Shown here piece by piece: positions 35,216-43,827 of a stretch of DNA of 64,000 nt. The notes beneath the pieces are model-generated. The model saw nothing but the letters and a program-made list of their open reading frames with translations. It made no database searches and was not told the DNA's origin. The position numbers were made by a program, and so were the translations under genes. The DNA comes from Sandaracinobacteroides sayramensis. GTDB lineage: Bacteria > Pseudomonadota > Alphaproteobacteria > Sphingomonadales > Sphingomonadaceae. The stretch's first letter is position 1. Every line of letters begins with the position of its first letter. The stretch is taken from the NCBI RefSeq assembly GCF_022014495.1, contig NZ_JAKLSQ010000001.1:286739-350738 (forward strand). Reading direction: 5' to 3'.

Positions 35216-37452
35216 TAGCCGGCGTAAGCCGCGGCCAGAGGCAGGGTTCTGGCACGCTTTCCAGTGGCCCGCGCCAGCGCGTTCGCCAACGCCGGCGCCG
35301 CCGGCGGCAGGCCGGGCTCGCCGGCGCCGCCCAGCGCTTCGCCGCCGTCGATGAGGAGCGTGACGAAACGCGACGGCAGATCGGCCATGCGCGCCAGCCT
35401 GTAGCGCTGGAAATCGCGCTCCACCGCCTCGCCTTCCCGGAAGCTGATGGCTTCCCCCAGCGCCGCCGAGAGACCCATCGCCGCCGCGCCCTGCAATTGC
35501 GCGCGCACGCTGTCCGGCGCGATGGCGCGGCCGCAGTCGATGGCGCTCACCACTTCCAATATCCGCACCCGGCCTTGCTGCACGCCGGCCGTCACCACCA
35601 TGGCGGCAATGGAGCCGGCGCTTTCGTGCAGCGCCAGCCCGCGCGCGAAACCCTTCGGGGCGGGCTCGGCCCAATCGCCGGCTTCGGCGGCGGCGTTCAA
35701 CACTTTCCGATGGCGCGGCTTGTCCGCCAGCAGCTTCAGCCGGAAGGCGAGCGGGTCGGCATTCGCCGCCTCCGCCAGTTCGTCGAGGAAGCTTTCCACC
35801 ACGAAGCCAGAGAAGCTGTTGGCGGCGCCCCGCCAATAGCCGAGCGGCACCGGCTGCTCCACCGGCACATGCACGGCGCGGAAGGCGTCCGTCGCATAGG
35901 GGATGCGGTTCAGGCCTTCTATGTCCCGCGCGTTCGGGGAGTCTGCATCCGGCGCCAGGCGCGGCGCGTTGCGGCGGAGGAAGTTGCCGCCGAAGGCCGG
36001 TGTCGCCACCCGCCCGTCCCAGGCGGCAAGCGCCGCACCCGTGCCGGGAAGCCCGCGCATCCGCGCCACGACGGGCGGGCGGAACGGGCCGGAAGCGAGG
36101 TCTTCGGCGCGGCTCCAGGTCAGTTGCACCGGCTTGCCGATCGCCTTTGCGATGAGGGCGGCCTCCACTATGGCGTCCGATTCCAGCCGGCGGCCGAAGC
36201 CGCCGCCCAGCAGGGTCGGGTAGACGGTGACCTGCTCCGCCTCCAGCCCCAGCGCCGCCGCCACATTCCAATGGGCAAGGGTCAGCGATTCCGTCGGCCC
36301 CCAAAGCTCGGCCCGCCCGCCGACGAGGCGCGCCGTCGCGGTCATCGGCTCGGTGCAGGCATGCGCCAGGAAGGGCAGGCTGTATTCCGCCGTCACCACG
36401 CCCGTGCCGGCGGCGAGCGGGGCCTCCACATCGCCATGTCCGGCAACTTTTTCGCCGTCGCTTCCGCGCACCGCGGCCTGCAAGGCTTCGCCGATCCATG
36501 GGCCGGCCTTGCGGCCTTCCACCGCGAAACTGGCCTTCACCTGCTTCAGCGCCCGCCGGGCCTCCCAGTTGGTGGGGCCGATCGTGGCCACCCAGTTCGG
36601 CCCCTTCACCAGCGTCACGCCTTCGGGCGCGGAAGCGCTGGCGAGCTTGCCGGCAACGGGGCCGTGGCGGATCGCGGCATAGACCATTCCCGGCAGGCGC
36701 ACGTCCGCGCCGAAACGGGCGCTGCCGTCCACCTTGGGTGGCAGGTCCAGGCGGGGCAGCGCCTTCCCCGCCAGAGGCCGGGCCTTTTCCGCCCGCAGGG
36801 CGACCGACGACGGCTGCACTTCAGGGTCGACCAGCTTCACCGCCTCTGCGAAGGCCATGCGGTTCGCCTTGTAGACGATCTGGCCGTTCCGCGTGTCCAG
36901 CTCGCCGGCCGCCACGCCCCACGCCTTCGCCGCCGCCATCACCAGCCGCTGCCGGGCTTCGGCGGCGGCGCGGCGGAGCGCGTCATGGTAGCTGCTGATG
37001 GAGGTGCTGCCGGCGGTGACATGCAGGTTCAGCCGCTGGATCGCTTCCTCGCCGGTGCGGGCGGCAAGGCCCCGGACGAGGCCCGGAAGCCCGGCGGCTT
37101 CCGTGCGGGCCAGCCCGATATTGGCATAGGCCGGATGCCAGGGCGCGGATTCCACCGCCATCATCCGCCAGTCGGCGCCAAGCTCGTCGGCCACGATCTG
37201 CGCAAAACCGGACATCACACCCTGCCCCGCTTCCGCCTGCGGCACCGGCACCGTCACCCGCCCGTCCGGGCCGATCTTCACCCATGGCCCCAGCAGAAGT
37301 TCGCCCTCCCCCGCCGTCCAGGCGTTGGGGTAGCTGCGCGGCCACAAGGCGTAGCCCACCACCAGCCCCAGCGCCGCCCCGGTTCCGATCAGGAAACCGC
37401 GGCGCGACGGCAGGAAGCGGGCCTTGCCCTTGGCTTTCCGGTCGGCAGGCAT
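35215..37452 (-). CDS. Isoquinoline 1-oxidoreductase-like molybdopterin subunit (IorB type), orphan
   Basis: 745 residues. A twin-arginine signal or anchor (SRRGFLIGTGAALGLVVGYALW) is followed by aldehyde-oxidase/xanthine-dehydrogenase type molybdopterin domains, with PVPQAEAGQGVMSGFAQIVADELG, LLGGGFGRRLESDAI, GYWRGAANSFSGFVVESFLDELA and a late catalytic-type region ending AIDCGRAIAPDSVRAQLQGAAAMGLSAALGEAI. These periplasmic enzymes hydroxylate N-heterocycles or oxidise aldehydes and need a small 2Fe-2S subunit (IorA). No such gene is adjacent here. Substrate unknown. Confidence 0.88.
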   Translation of the reverse strand: MPADRKAKGKARFLPSRRGFLIGTGAALGLVVGYALWPRSYPNAWTAGEGELLLGPWVKIGPDGRVTVPVPQAEAGQGVMSGFAQIVADELGADWRMMAVESAPWHPAYANIGLARTEAAGLPGLVRGLAARTGEEAIQRLNLHVTAGSTSISSYHDALRRAAAEARQRLVMAAAKAWGVAAGELDTRNGQIVYKANRMAFAEAVKLVDPEVQPSSVALRAEKARPLAGKALPRLDLPPKVDGSARFGADVRLPGMVYAAIRHGPVAGKLASASAPEGVTLVKGPNWVATIGPTNWEARRALKQVKASFAVEGRKAGPWIGEALQAAVRGSDGEKVAGHGDVEAPLAAGTGVVTAEYSLPFLAHACTEPMTATARLVGGRAELWGPTESLTLAHWNVAAALGLEAEQVTVYPTLLGGGFGRRLESDAIVEAALIAKAIGKPVQLTWSRAEDLASGPFRPPVVARMRGLPGTGAALAAWDGRVATPAFGGNFLRRNAPRLAPDADSPNARDIEGLNRIPYATDAFRAVHVPVEQPVPLGYWRGAANSFSGFVVESFLDELAEAANADPLAFRLKLLADKPRHRKVLNAAAEAGDWAEPAPKGFARGLALHESAGSIAAMVVTAGVQQGRVRILEVVSAIDCGRAIAPDSVRAQLQGAAAMGLSAALGEAISFREGEAVERDFQRYRLARMADLPSRFVTLLIDGGEALGGAGEPGLPPAAPALANALARATGKRARTLPLAAAYAG

Positions 37453-37463
37453 GCGGGCGGCGG

Positions 37464-38672
37464 TCAGGCGCTGGCCCGGCCCGGCGTGTTCACGCCCATG
37501 GACTGGAGATATTTGCGCACGTTGCGCGCCGCCTGCCGCAGGCGCTGCTCATTTTCCACCATGGCGATGCGCACGAAACCCTCGCCTTCCTCGCCATAGC
37601 CGACGCCCGGCGCCACCGCGACCCCGGCATGGGTGAGGAGCTGCTTGGAAAACTCCAGGCTGCCCAGATGCGCCACCGCCGGCGGCAGCGGCGCCCAGGC
37701 GAACATCGAAGCGCGGGGGCTGGGAATCTCCCAGCCGGCGCGGCCGAAGCTTTCCACCAGCACGTCGCGGCGCTTGTGGTAAAGTTGGCGGTTCTGCTCG
37801 ACGATGTCCTGCGGGCCGTTGAGCGCCGCGCAGGCCGCCGCCTGGATCGGGGTGAAGGCGCCATAATCCAGATAGCTTTTCACCCGGGTCATCGCCGCGA
37901 TCAGCTTCTTGTTGCCGACCGCGAAGCCGATGCGCCAGCCGGCCATGGAATAGGTCTTGGAAAGTGAGGTGAATTCCACCGCCACATCCTTCGCCCCCTT
38001 CACCTGCAGGATCGAAGGCGTGGGCTTGCCGTCGAAATAGAGCTCGGAATAGGCGAGGTCGGAGAGGATCCAGACATTGTTCGCGCGGGCCCATTCCACC
38101 AGTCGCTCGTAGAAGGGCAGCTCCACCGTCTCCGCCGTCGGGTTGGAGGGGTAGTTGACCACCAGCACCGAAGGCCGGGGCACGGTGAACTTCATCGCCC
38201 GTTCCAGGCTGGCGAAATAGGCCTCGTCGGGAGTCGTCGGAACGGCGCGGATGGTGGCGCCGGCGATGATGAAGCCGAAGGTGTGGATGGGATAGCTGGG
38301 GTTGGGCGCCAGGATCACGTCGCCCGGTGCGGTGATGGCGGTGGCGAGGCTCGCCAGCCCTTCCTTCGAGCCCATGGTGACCACGACTTCCGTTTCCGGG
38401 TCGACCTCCACCCCGAAGCGGCGGGCATAATAATTGGCCTGCGCCCGGCGCAGGCCGGGAATGCCCCTGGAGGCGGAGTAGCCGTGCGCGTCCGGCTTCA
38501 TCGCCACTTCGCAGAGCTTCTCGATCACATGCGGCGGCGGCGGAAGATCGGGATTGCCCATGCCGAGGTCGATGATGTCCTCCCCGCCGCCCCGGGCTGC
38601 CGCGCGCATCGCGTTCACTTCGGCGATCACATAGGGCGGCAGGCGGCGGATGCGGTAGAATTCCTCGGTCAT
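37464..38672 (-). CDS. alaC: PLP-dependent class I aminotransferase, AlaC-like
   Basis: 402 residues, fold type I. It has DLGMGNPDLPPPPHVIEKL, VTMGSKEGLASLA, VVNYPSNPTAETVELPFYE, SDLAYSELYFDG and the PLP lysine in SLSKTYSMAGWRIGFAVGN. The family transfers the amino group of alanine to 2-oxoglutarate and is often annotated as LL-diaminopimelate aminotransferase. The ATG at 38672 starts MTEEFYRIRRLPPYVIAEV. It is 11 bp before the molybdopterin subunit gene and may share its transcript. Confidence 0.9.
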   Translation of the reverse strand: MTEEFYRIRRLPPYVIAEVNAMRAAARGGGEDIIDLGMGNPDLPPPPHVIEKLCEVAMKPDAHGYSASRGIPGLRRAQANYYARRFGVEVDPETEVVVTMGSKEGLASLATAITAPGDVILAPNPSYPIHTFGFIIAGATIRAVPTTPDEAYFASLERAMKFTVPRPSVLVVNYPSNPTAETVELPFYERLVEWARANNVWILSDLAYSELYFDGKPTPSILQVKGAKDVAVEFTSLSKTYSMAGWRIGFAVGNKKLIAAMTRVKSYLDYGAFTPIQAAACAALNGPQDIVEQNRQLYHKRRDVLVESFGRAGWEIPSPRASMFAWAPLPPAVAHLGSLEFSKQLLTHAGVAVAPGVGYGEEGEGFVRIAMVENEQRLRQAARNVRKYLQSMGVNTPGRASA

Positions 38673-38747
38673 TCGAACAGTCCATTCTGGATCGGGCGCG
38701 GATCGCCCCGGAGAGTCTCCGAAGGCCAGCCATGGCCCACCAAGACG

Positions 38748-38777
38748 AAAAAGGCGAGCCGGTTTCCCCGGCCCGCC
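38748..38777 (-). terminator. Rho-independent terminator of the small secreted protein gene
   Basis: GGCG-GCCGG, loop, CCGGC-CGCC with one A/C mismatch; on the minus strand it is followed by CCTTTTT. It is 58 bp past the stop at 38836 and 76 bp before the aminotransferase start. Confidence 0.75.
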
Positions 38778-38835
38778 TGTTTCGTTCCTCCAGGAGGATG
38801 CGGCGACCCGGGGCATCCGGCCCCGGAGCCGGATG

Positions 38836-39039
38836 TCAGTTGGCTGCCTTGGTGGCGGCCGACTTGCCTTCGCGCTTCAGGTCGACCCTCTGCACGCAGC
38901 GGTCCTTCACCTTGGCCGAGCAGAAGGGCAGGCCCGAATCGGCATGAACCGGAGCAGCGGGCGCAGACGTTTGCGCACTGGCCGAAACCGCGAAAGCCAG
39001 ACCGAAGCTGGCCACAACCCCCATTGCAAACTTGCTCAT
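38836..39039 (-). CDS. Small secreted protein with two cysteines
   Basis: 67 residues, no family recognised. A signal peptide (MSKFAMGVVASFGLAFAVSASAQ) is followed by 44 mature residues with one Cys in LPFCSAKVKDRC and another at its end, followed by QRVDLKREGKSA. The C-x7-C spacing would allow an intramolecular disulfide. The ATG has GGGAGCAAGTTG before it; the frame runs further to 39147 but is not conserved-looking. Own terminator downstream. Confidence 0.65.
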   Translation of the reverse strand: MSKFAMGVVASFGLAFAVSASAQTSAPAAPVHADSGLPFCSAKVKDRCVQRVDLKREGKSAATKAAN

Positions 39040-39281
39040 CAACTTGCTCCCGTTATGCGGAGACGATGCCGCTTTCCCGCGCCACCGGCCAGCGCCGACT
39101 CTGGTCGGGCCGACATGGCATAGTAGCACAGGCAACGGATTCGCCAAGACACCCTTATTGAAGGGAAATCGCCGGCGTGGGCGCGGTCCGGCGGCTTTTG
39201 CGACCGGGCTGCCGCGCCCGTCAGTTTCCGCTTGAACCGGGCGGCGGCGGCGGCCAAACCTTGAACCCTGGTAGGGAGAGC

Positions 39282-41090
39282 ATGATGGGCAATTCCAAGG
39301 CGGAGGGCGACGCCACCCCCGACGCCGTCGAGGCGTTCGAGCGCCTGACGGAGGTTTCCGGGCGCGCGCAGCAGATGATGATGGAGTTCTGGACGGGCGA
39401 GGGGATGAAGACCGGCGCCCGCACCGGCGAGGCGCTGACGCAGATGGAGCAGTTCACCAGCCTCTGGGCGGACTGGAGCCGCGCCTGGGCCACCGCCGAC
39501 ACGGAAAAGCTCCTGAAGCTGACGGGCGACTACTGGGCGGATTCCATGCTGCTCTGGGCCGGCATGCTGACCGGGCGGCCCGACGCCATCCCCGATACCG
39601 CCACCGGCAAGGACAGACGCTTCGCCGGCGAGGCATGGGAAGCCGCCCCGATCTTCGACCTCGTGCGGCGCAGCTATCTTCTGGCCAGCCACTATGTCTC
39701 GGAAGGGCTTGGCGTCTTCGAAGGCCTGCCCGAGGAGGAGCGCCGCAAGCTCTCCTTCCAGGCGAAGCAGTTCGTGGACGCGATGAGCCCGGCCAATTTC
39801 GCCGCGCTGAACCCGGAAGTGCTGGCGGAAGCGCAGGCGAGCAACGGCGAGAGCCTGCTCTCCGGCCTGTCGCACATGCTGGAGGATCTGAAGCGCGGCA
39901 AGCTGACGATGACGGACGAAAGCGCCTTCGAAGTCGGGCGCAATGTGGCGGCGAGCGAAGGCAAGGTCGTCTATGAAGGGCCGCTGTTCCAGCTCATCCA
40001 ATATGCGCCGGCTACGAAGCAGGTGCATGAGATCCCGCTGCTGATCTTCCCGCCCTGGATCAACAAATTCTACATCCTCGATCTCACCCCGGAGAAGAGC
40101 TTCATCCGCTGGGCGGTGGAGCAGGGGCTGACGGTGTTCGTGATTTCCTGGGCGCAGGGGTCGGAAGCGCTGAAGGACCATGGTCTAGAGGATTATGTGC
40201 TCGAAGGCGAGCTGAAGGCGATCGACCTGGTGCTGGAGGCGACCGGGGCGCCGGCGACGCACGCGATCGGCTATTGCGTCGCCGGCACGGTGCTGGCGGC
40301 GACGCTCGCCTATATGGCGGCGACCGGGCAGGCGGAGAAGGTGCGCAGCGCCACCTTCTTCACCGCGCAGGTGGATTTCACCGAGGCGGGGGACCTTTTG
40401 AACTTCGTGACGCCCGCCATGCTGGAGACGGTGAACGAACTGGCGAAGGACAAGGGCTATCTGGACGGGCGCTGGCTTTCCACCACCTTCAACATGCTGC
40501 GGCCGACCGACCTGCTGTGGGGCTATGTCGTCAACAACTATCTGAAGGGAAAGGAATATACCCCCTTCGACCTGCTCTACTGGAACAGCGACCCGACGAA
40601 TGTGCCCGGCCGCTTCATGAAGGAATATCTGGGCGGGCTCTACCGCGACAATCTGCTGGCCCGGCCGGGCGGGATTTCCGTGCAGGGCGTGCCGATCGAC
40701 CTGAAGCAGGTGGCGACGCCGGCCTATGTCCAGGCCGGGAAAGACGATCATATCGCGCCGCTCACAAGCTGCTTCAAGCTGACAAAGGCCTTTTCCGGCG
40801 AGCTTCGTTTCGCGCTGGCCGGCTCCGGCCATATCGCAGGCGTGGTGAACCCGCCCGCTTCCGGGAAATATCAGCACTGGGTGCTGCCGGCCGGCACCCA
40901 CACTCCGCCGACACTGGAAGAGTTCATCTCGCAGGCCACCGAGGTGAAGGGAAGCTGGTGGCCCGACTGGATCGACTGGATCGCGCCGCGCTCCGGCCCG
41001 AAGGTGAAGGCGCGGGTGCCGGGGAAGGCCAAGGGCTTCCCGGCGATCGAGGATGCGCCGGGCCGCTATGTGAAGCAGCGCATCGTCTGA
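39282..41090 (+). CDS. phaC: Class I poly(3-hydroxyalkanoate) synthase
   Basis: Polymerises (R)-3-hydroxyacyl-CoA. About 602 residues, the class I length. The lipase-like box is GYCVAGTVLAATLAY with nucleophile Cys at about residue 332; then DDHIAPLTSCF (Asp) and GSGHIAGVVNPP (His) complete the triad. The N-terminal domain begins ATPDAVEAFERLTEVSGRAQQMMMEFW. Tandem ATGs at 39282 and 39285 follow GGGAGAGC; either can serve. phaB and other PHA genes are not adjacent. It ends convergent to the SMR gene. Confidence 0.94.
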   Translation: MMGNSKAEGDATPDAVEAFERLTEVSGRAQQMMMEFWTGEGMKTGARTGEALTQMEQFTSLWADWSRAWATADTEKLLKLTGDYWADSMLLWAGMLTGRPDAIPDTATGKDRRFAGEAWEAAPIFDLVRRSYLLASHYVSEGLGVFEGLPEEERRKLSFQAKQFVDAMSPANFAALNPEVLAEAQASNGESLLSGLSHMLEDLKRGKLTMTDESAFEVGRNVAASEGKVVYEGPLFQLIQYAPATKQVHEIPLLIFPPWINKFYILDLTPEKSFIRWAVEQGLTVFVISWAQGSEALKDHGLEDYVLEGELKAIDLVLEATGAPATHAIGYCVAGTVLAATLAYMAATGQAEKVRSATFFTAQVDFTEAGDLLNFVTPAMLETVNELAKDKGYLDGRWLSTTFNMLRPTDLLWGYVVNNYLKGKEYTPFDLLYWNSDPTNVPGRFMKEYLGGLYRDNLLARPGGISVQGVPIDLKQVATPAYVQAGKDDHIAPLTSCFKLTKAFSGELRFALAGSGHIAGVVNPPASGKYQHWVLPAGTHTPPTLEEFISQATEVKGSWWPDWIDWIAPRSGPKVKARVPGKAKGFPAIEDAPGRYVKQRIV

Positions 41091-41095
41091 CGCAG

Positions 41096-41126
41096 GAACC
41101 GCCGGGCGATCAGTGCCCGGTGGTTC
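41096..41126. terminator. Hairpin between convergent phaC and SMR genes
   Basis: GAACC-CCGGGC, loop, GCCCGG-GGTTC with a one-base bulge on each arm. It includes the SMR stop codon and follows the phaC stop by 6 bp. No T tract on either side, so the terminator role is tentative. Confidence 0.4.
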
Positions 41127-41439
41127 TGGAAAAAAGGTTCATGACGAGGACGCCCGCCACGATCAGCGCCATGCCGAGCATGGCGGGCAAGTCCAGCTTC
41201 TGGCCCTGCAGCGCCCAGGCGATGGTGGCGATCAGCACGATGCCGACACCCGACCAGATGGCGTAGGCGATTCCCGTGGGGATTTCGCGCAGCGAGAGCG
41301 ACAGGAAATAGAAGGCGACCCCATAGCCGACGGCGGTCACCACCGTCGGCAGCGGCCTCGTGAAACCGTCCGACTGCTTCAGGAACGAAGTGGCGATCAC
41401 TTCGGCCAGAATGGCGATGCCGAGATAGACGTAGCTCAT
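41110..41439 (-). CDS. Small multidrug resistance (SMR) family transporter
   Basis: 109 residues with four helices, as in EmrE. It has YLGIAILAEVIATSFLKQSDGF, where the membrane Glu in helix 1 is the proton and cation site, then GIAYAIWSGVGIVLIATIAW and ALIVAGVLVMNLFS. Members export quaternary cations or guanidinium. The start at 41439 (MSYVY) is chosen over 41475. Single gene, convergent to phaC. Confidence 0.92.
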   Translation of the reverse strand: MSYVYLGIAILAEVIATSFLKQSDGFTRPLPTVVTAVGYGVAFYFLSLSLREIPTGIAYAIWSGVGIVLIATIAWALQGQKLDLPAMLGMALIVAGVLVMNLFSRTTGH

Positions 41440-41536
41440 GCAAAGCTTGCTAGCGGCTGGCGGTCCGGCTCGCAACGCGCCGACCCCGGCCGCAAAAAAC
41501 TTGCCTCCTTCGCCCGGCGCGTTATCGCATGCCGGT

Positions 41537-42331
41537 ATGCAGCCCGGCCCGATCCTGTTCCTAGATTCCGGTGTGGGCGGGCTTTCGATCCTGTCCGCCG
41601 TGGCGACGCGGTTGCCGGATGCGCCGCTCGTCTATTGCGCCGACTCCGCCGGTTTTCCCTATGGCATCAAGGGGGAGGCAGAGGTCTCTGCCCGGGTGGC
41701 GGGGCTTTTGGGGCGGCTGGCAGAGCGCATCCGCCCCTCCCTCGTCGTCATCGCCTGCAACACCGCCTCCACCATCGCGCTCGGTTATGTGCGCCCGGTG
41801 CTGGACGTGCCGGTGGTGGGCACTGTGCCGGCGATCAAGCCCGCCGCCGAGCAGAGCGAAACCCATGTGATCGGCGTGCTGGGAACGGAAGCGACCGTGC
41901 GTCAGCCTTATGTGGCGGATCTCTCGTCGCGCTTCGCCAGCGGCTGTCGGGTGTTGAAACATGGGGCACCATCGCTGGTACAAGCGGCCGAGGCGAAGCT
42001 GAGGGGCGAAGCGGTCGATCCAGCCGTCTATTCGCAAGCGCTGGACGGGTTGCTGGCACAAGCCGGCGGCGACCGTCTGGACATGGTGGTGCTGGCCTGC
42101 ACGCATTTTCCGTTGGTGGAAGACGAACTCCGCCGCGCCGCGCCCCGCCCTTTGCGTTTCATCCACGGCGCCGATGGCATCGCCCGGCGCGCGGCGCATT
42201 TGCTGCAAGGCGTGCGCTGGGATAGCCCCAAGCCCGAGGGTCGCGCGATCTTCACGGGCGGCGTGCAAGGGCTGGACGCGCTGCGCCCCGCGCTCCAGGG
42301 CTTCGGCCTGACAAGGCTGGAGGGGCTTTGA
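41537..42331 (+). CDS. murI: Glutamate racemase
   Basis: Makes D-glutamate for peptidoglycan. 264 residues. It has FLDSGVGGLSIL, YCADSAGFPYGIKG, IACNTASTIAL (catalytic Cys 1), GVLGTEATVRQ, and LACTHFPLVEDEL (catalytic Cys 2). The ATG at 41537 starts MQPGPILFLDS; an upstream ATG at 41438 has no support. Its TGA shares a base with the ATG of the thioesterase, so these genes form an operon with the acyl-CoA hydrolase. Confidence 0.95.
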   Translation: MQPGPILFLDSGVGGLSILSAVATRLPDAPLVYCADSAGFPYGIKGEAEVSARVAGLLGRLAERIRPSLVVIACNTASTIALGYVRPVLDVPVVGTVPAIKPAAEQSETHVIGVLGTEATVRQPYVADLSSRFASGCRVLKHGAPSLVQAAEAKLRGEAVDPAVYSQALDGLLAQAGGDRLDMVVLACTHFPLVEDELRRAAPRPLRFIHGADGIARRAAHLLQGVRWDSPKPEGRAIFTGGVQGLDALRPALQGFGLTRLEGL

Positions 42332-42798
42332 TGGCGTTGACCGACGCGGAATTGCTGGAACGGATGCGCGGGCGAAAGGCCCCGACTACAGCGCTTCTGG
42401 GGCTGGAACTCGAAGCGGTCAGCCAGTCGGCCGGCACCACCCGCTACCGGATGCTGGCGAAGCCCGAATTCTGCAACCCGATGGGCAATCTGCAGGGCGG
42501 GATCATCACCACCGCGCTCGACGACGCGGCGGCGACGGCGGTGATCGCGAAAGCGGGGCGCCGGGTGGGCGTGCCCACCATCGAGTTCAAGGTGAGCTTC
42601 TTCGCGCCCGCTCGGCTGGGCGGCAGCTATGTCTTCGAAGGCCGGGTGCTGAAGATGGGCCGCAGCATCAGCTTCGCCGAGGCCGACATGCTGGACGAGA
42701 CGGGCAAGCTGCTGGCGCGGTTGACGACCAGTTGCGTTTTGGTGGAGGTGGAAGGCCCCGGCCTGTTCGCCGGAAATGGAGCGGAGACCGAGGCATGA
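42331..42798 (+). CDS. PaaI-type hotdog thioesterase
   Basis: 155 residues, single hotdog fold. The active-site region is FCNPMGNLQGGIITTALDDAAATAV, with the Asn/Asp and His-less PaaI-like pattern, then VGVPTIEFKVSFFAPARLGG. It hydrolyses an acyl-CoA, identity unknown. The ATG at 42331 overlaps the murI stop (TGATG). Its stop overlaps the next start by 4 bp (ATGA). The neighbour is an acyl-CoA hydrolase, so it may act on the same pathway. Confidence 0.88.
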   Translation: MALTDAELLERMRGRKAPTTALLGLELEAVSQSAGTTRYRMLAKPEFCNPMGNLQGGIITTALDDAAATAVIAKAGRRVGVPTIEFKVSFFAPARLGGSYVFEGRVLKMGRSISFAEADMLDETGKLLARLTTSCVLVEVEGPGLFAGNGAETEA

Positions 42799-43820
42799 GC
42801 GACGAAATCCTGTTTTCCCGCGAGGGCCGGATCGGCCTGGTGACGCTCAACCGGCCGCAGGCGCTGAACGCCCTCAACCGCTCCATGTGCGTGTCGCTGC
42901 ACCGCCAGCTGATGGACTGGATTCTGGACGACGAAGTGCAGGCCGTGGTGGTGGAAGGCGCCGGCGGCCGTGCCTTCTGCGCCGGCGGCGATGTCGTCGG
43001 CCTGCACACCGCGGGCCGCATGGGCAGCGACGAATGGCAGGGCTTCTTCCACGACGAATACCGCATGAACCAGGCGATCGCCCATTATCCCAAGCCCTAT
43101 GTGGCGCTGGTGGACGGGATCAGCATGGGCGGCGGCGTGGGCATTTCCGTGCACGCGCCCTTCCGCGTGGCAACCGAAAAGACGCTGTTCGCCATGCCGG
43201 AAACCGGCATCGGCCTGATCCCCGACGTCGGCGGCACCCATGCCCTTGCGCGCTTCCCCGGAGAGTTCGGCACCTGGGCCGGGCTTACGGGCGCGCGGGT
43301 GAAGGGCGGCGACTGCGTGGCGATCGGCTATTGCACCCATTACACGCCCTCGGCCGAGATCCCGACGCTGAAGGAACGGCTGGCGCACAGCCATGAATCG
43401 GTCGCCGAAGTGCTGGCGACCTTCGACACCGATCCCGGCGAACTGACGCTTCCTGCCTTGCGCGACGGCATCGACTATCTCTTCGCGCAGGATCAGGTGG
43501 AGGACATCCTCTCGCTGCTGGACGATGGCGACGACTGGGCGCAGGAGCAGGCGCGGATCATCCGCACCCTGTCGCCCACCTCGCTGAAGCTCACCCTGCA
43601 CGGCCTGCGCGAAGCCGAGGGCGCCACCATCGAGCAGGCGCTGAAACTGGAATATCGCATGGTCTCCGCCATTCGCGGCGGCCATGACTTCTATGAAGGC
43701 GTGCGCGCGCAACTGATCGACAAGGACCGCTCCCCCAGATGGTCCCCCGCGTCGCTCGACCAGGTGGACATCTCGGGCTATCTTCTGGAACCGGAGTGGG
43801 GCGACCTGACCTTCGATTGA
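42795..43820 (+). CDS. 3-hydroxyisobutyryl-CoA hydrolase (HIBCH-like, crotonase family)
   Basis: 341 residues, larger than enoyl-CoA hydratase. Crotonase landmarks: RPQALNALN, the oxyanion FCAGGDVVGLH, DGISMGGGVGISVHAPFRVATEKTLFAMPETGIGLIPDVGGTHALARFPG, and the long C-terminal extension with FYEGVRAQLIDKDRSPRWSP. This MPETGIG-PDVGG pattern and the tail separate it from hydratases. It acts in valine breakdown, giving 3-hydroxyisobutyrate, which leads to propionyl-CoA. Methylmalonyl-CoA mutase 1.9 kb away fits that route. Confidence 0.92.
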   Translation: MSDEILFSREGRIGLVTLNRPQALNALNRSMCVSLHRQLMDWILDDEVQAVVVEGAGGRAFCAGGDVVGLHTAGRMGSDEWQGFFHDEYRMNQAIAHYPKPYVALVDGISMGGGVGISVHAPFRVATEKTLFAMPETGIGLIPDVGGTHALARFPGEFGTWAGLTGARVKGGDCVAIGYCTHYTPSAEIPTLKERLAHSHESVAEVLATFDTDPGELTLPALRDGIDYLFAQDQVEDILSLLDDGDDWAQEQARIIRTLSPTSLKLTLHGLREAEGATIEQALKLEYRMVSAIRGGHDFYEGVRAQLIDKDRSPRWSPASLDQVDISGYLLEPEWGDLTFD

Positions 43821-43827
43821 GCGCCGG

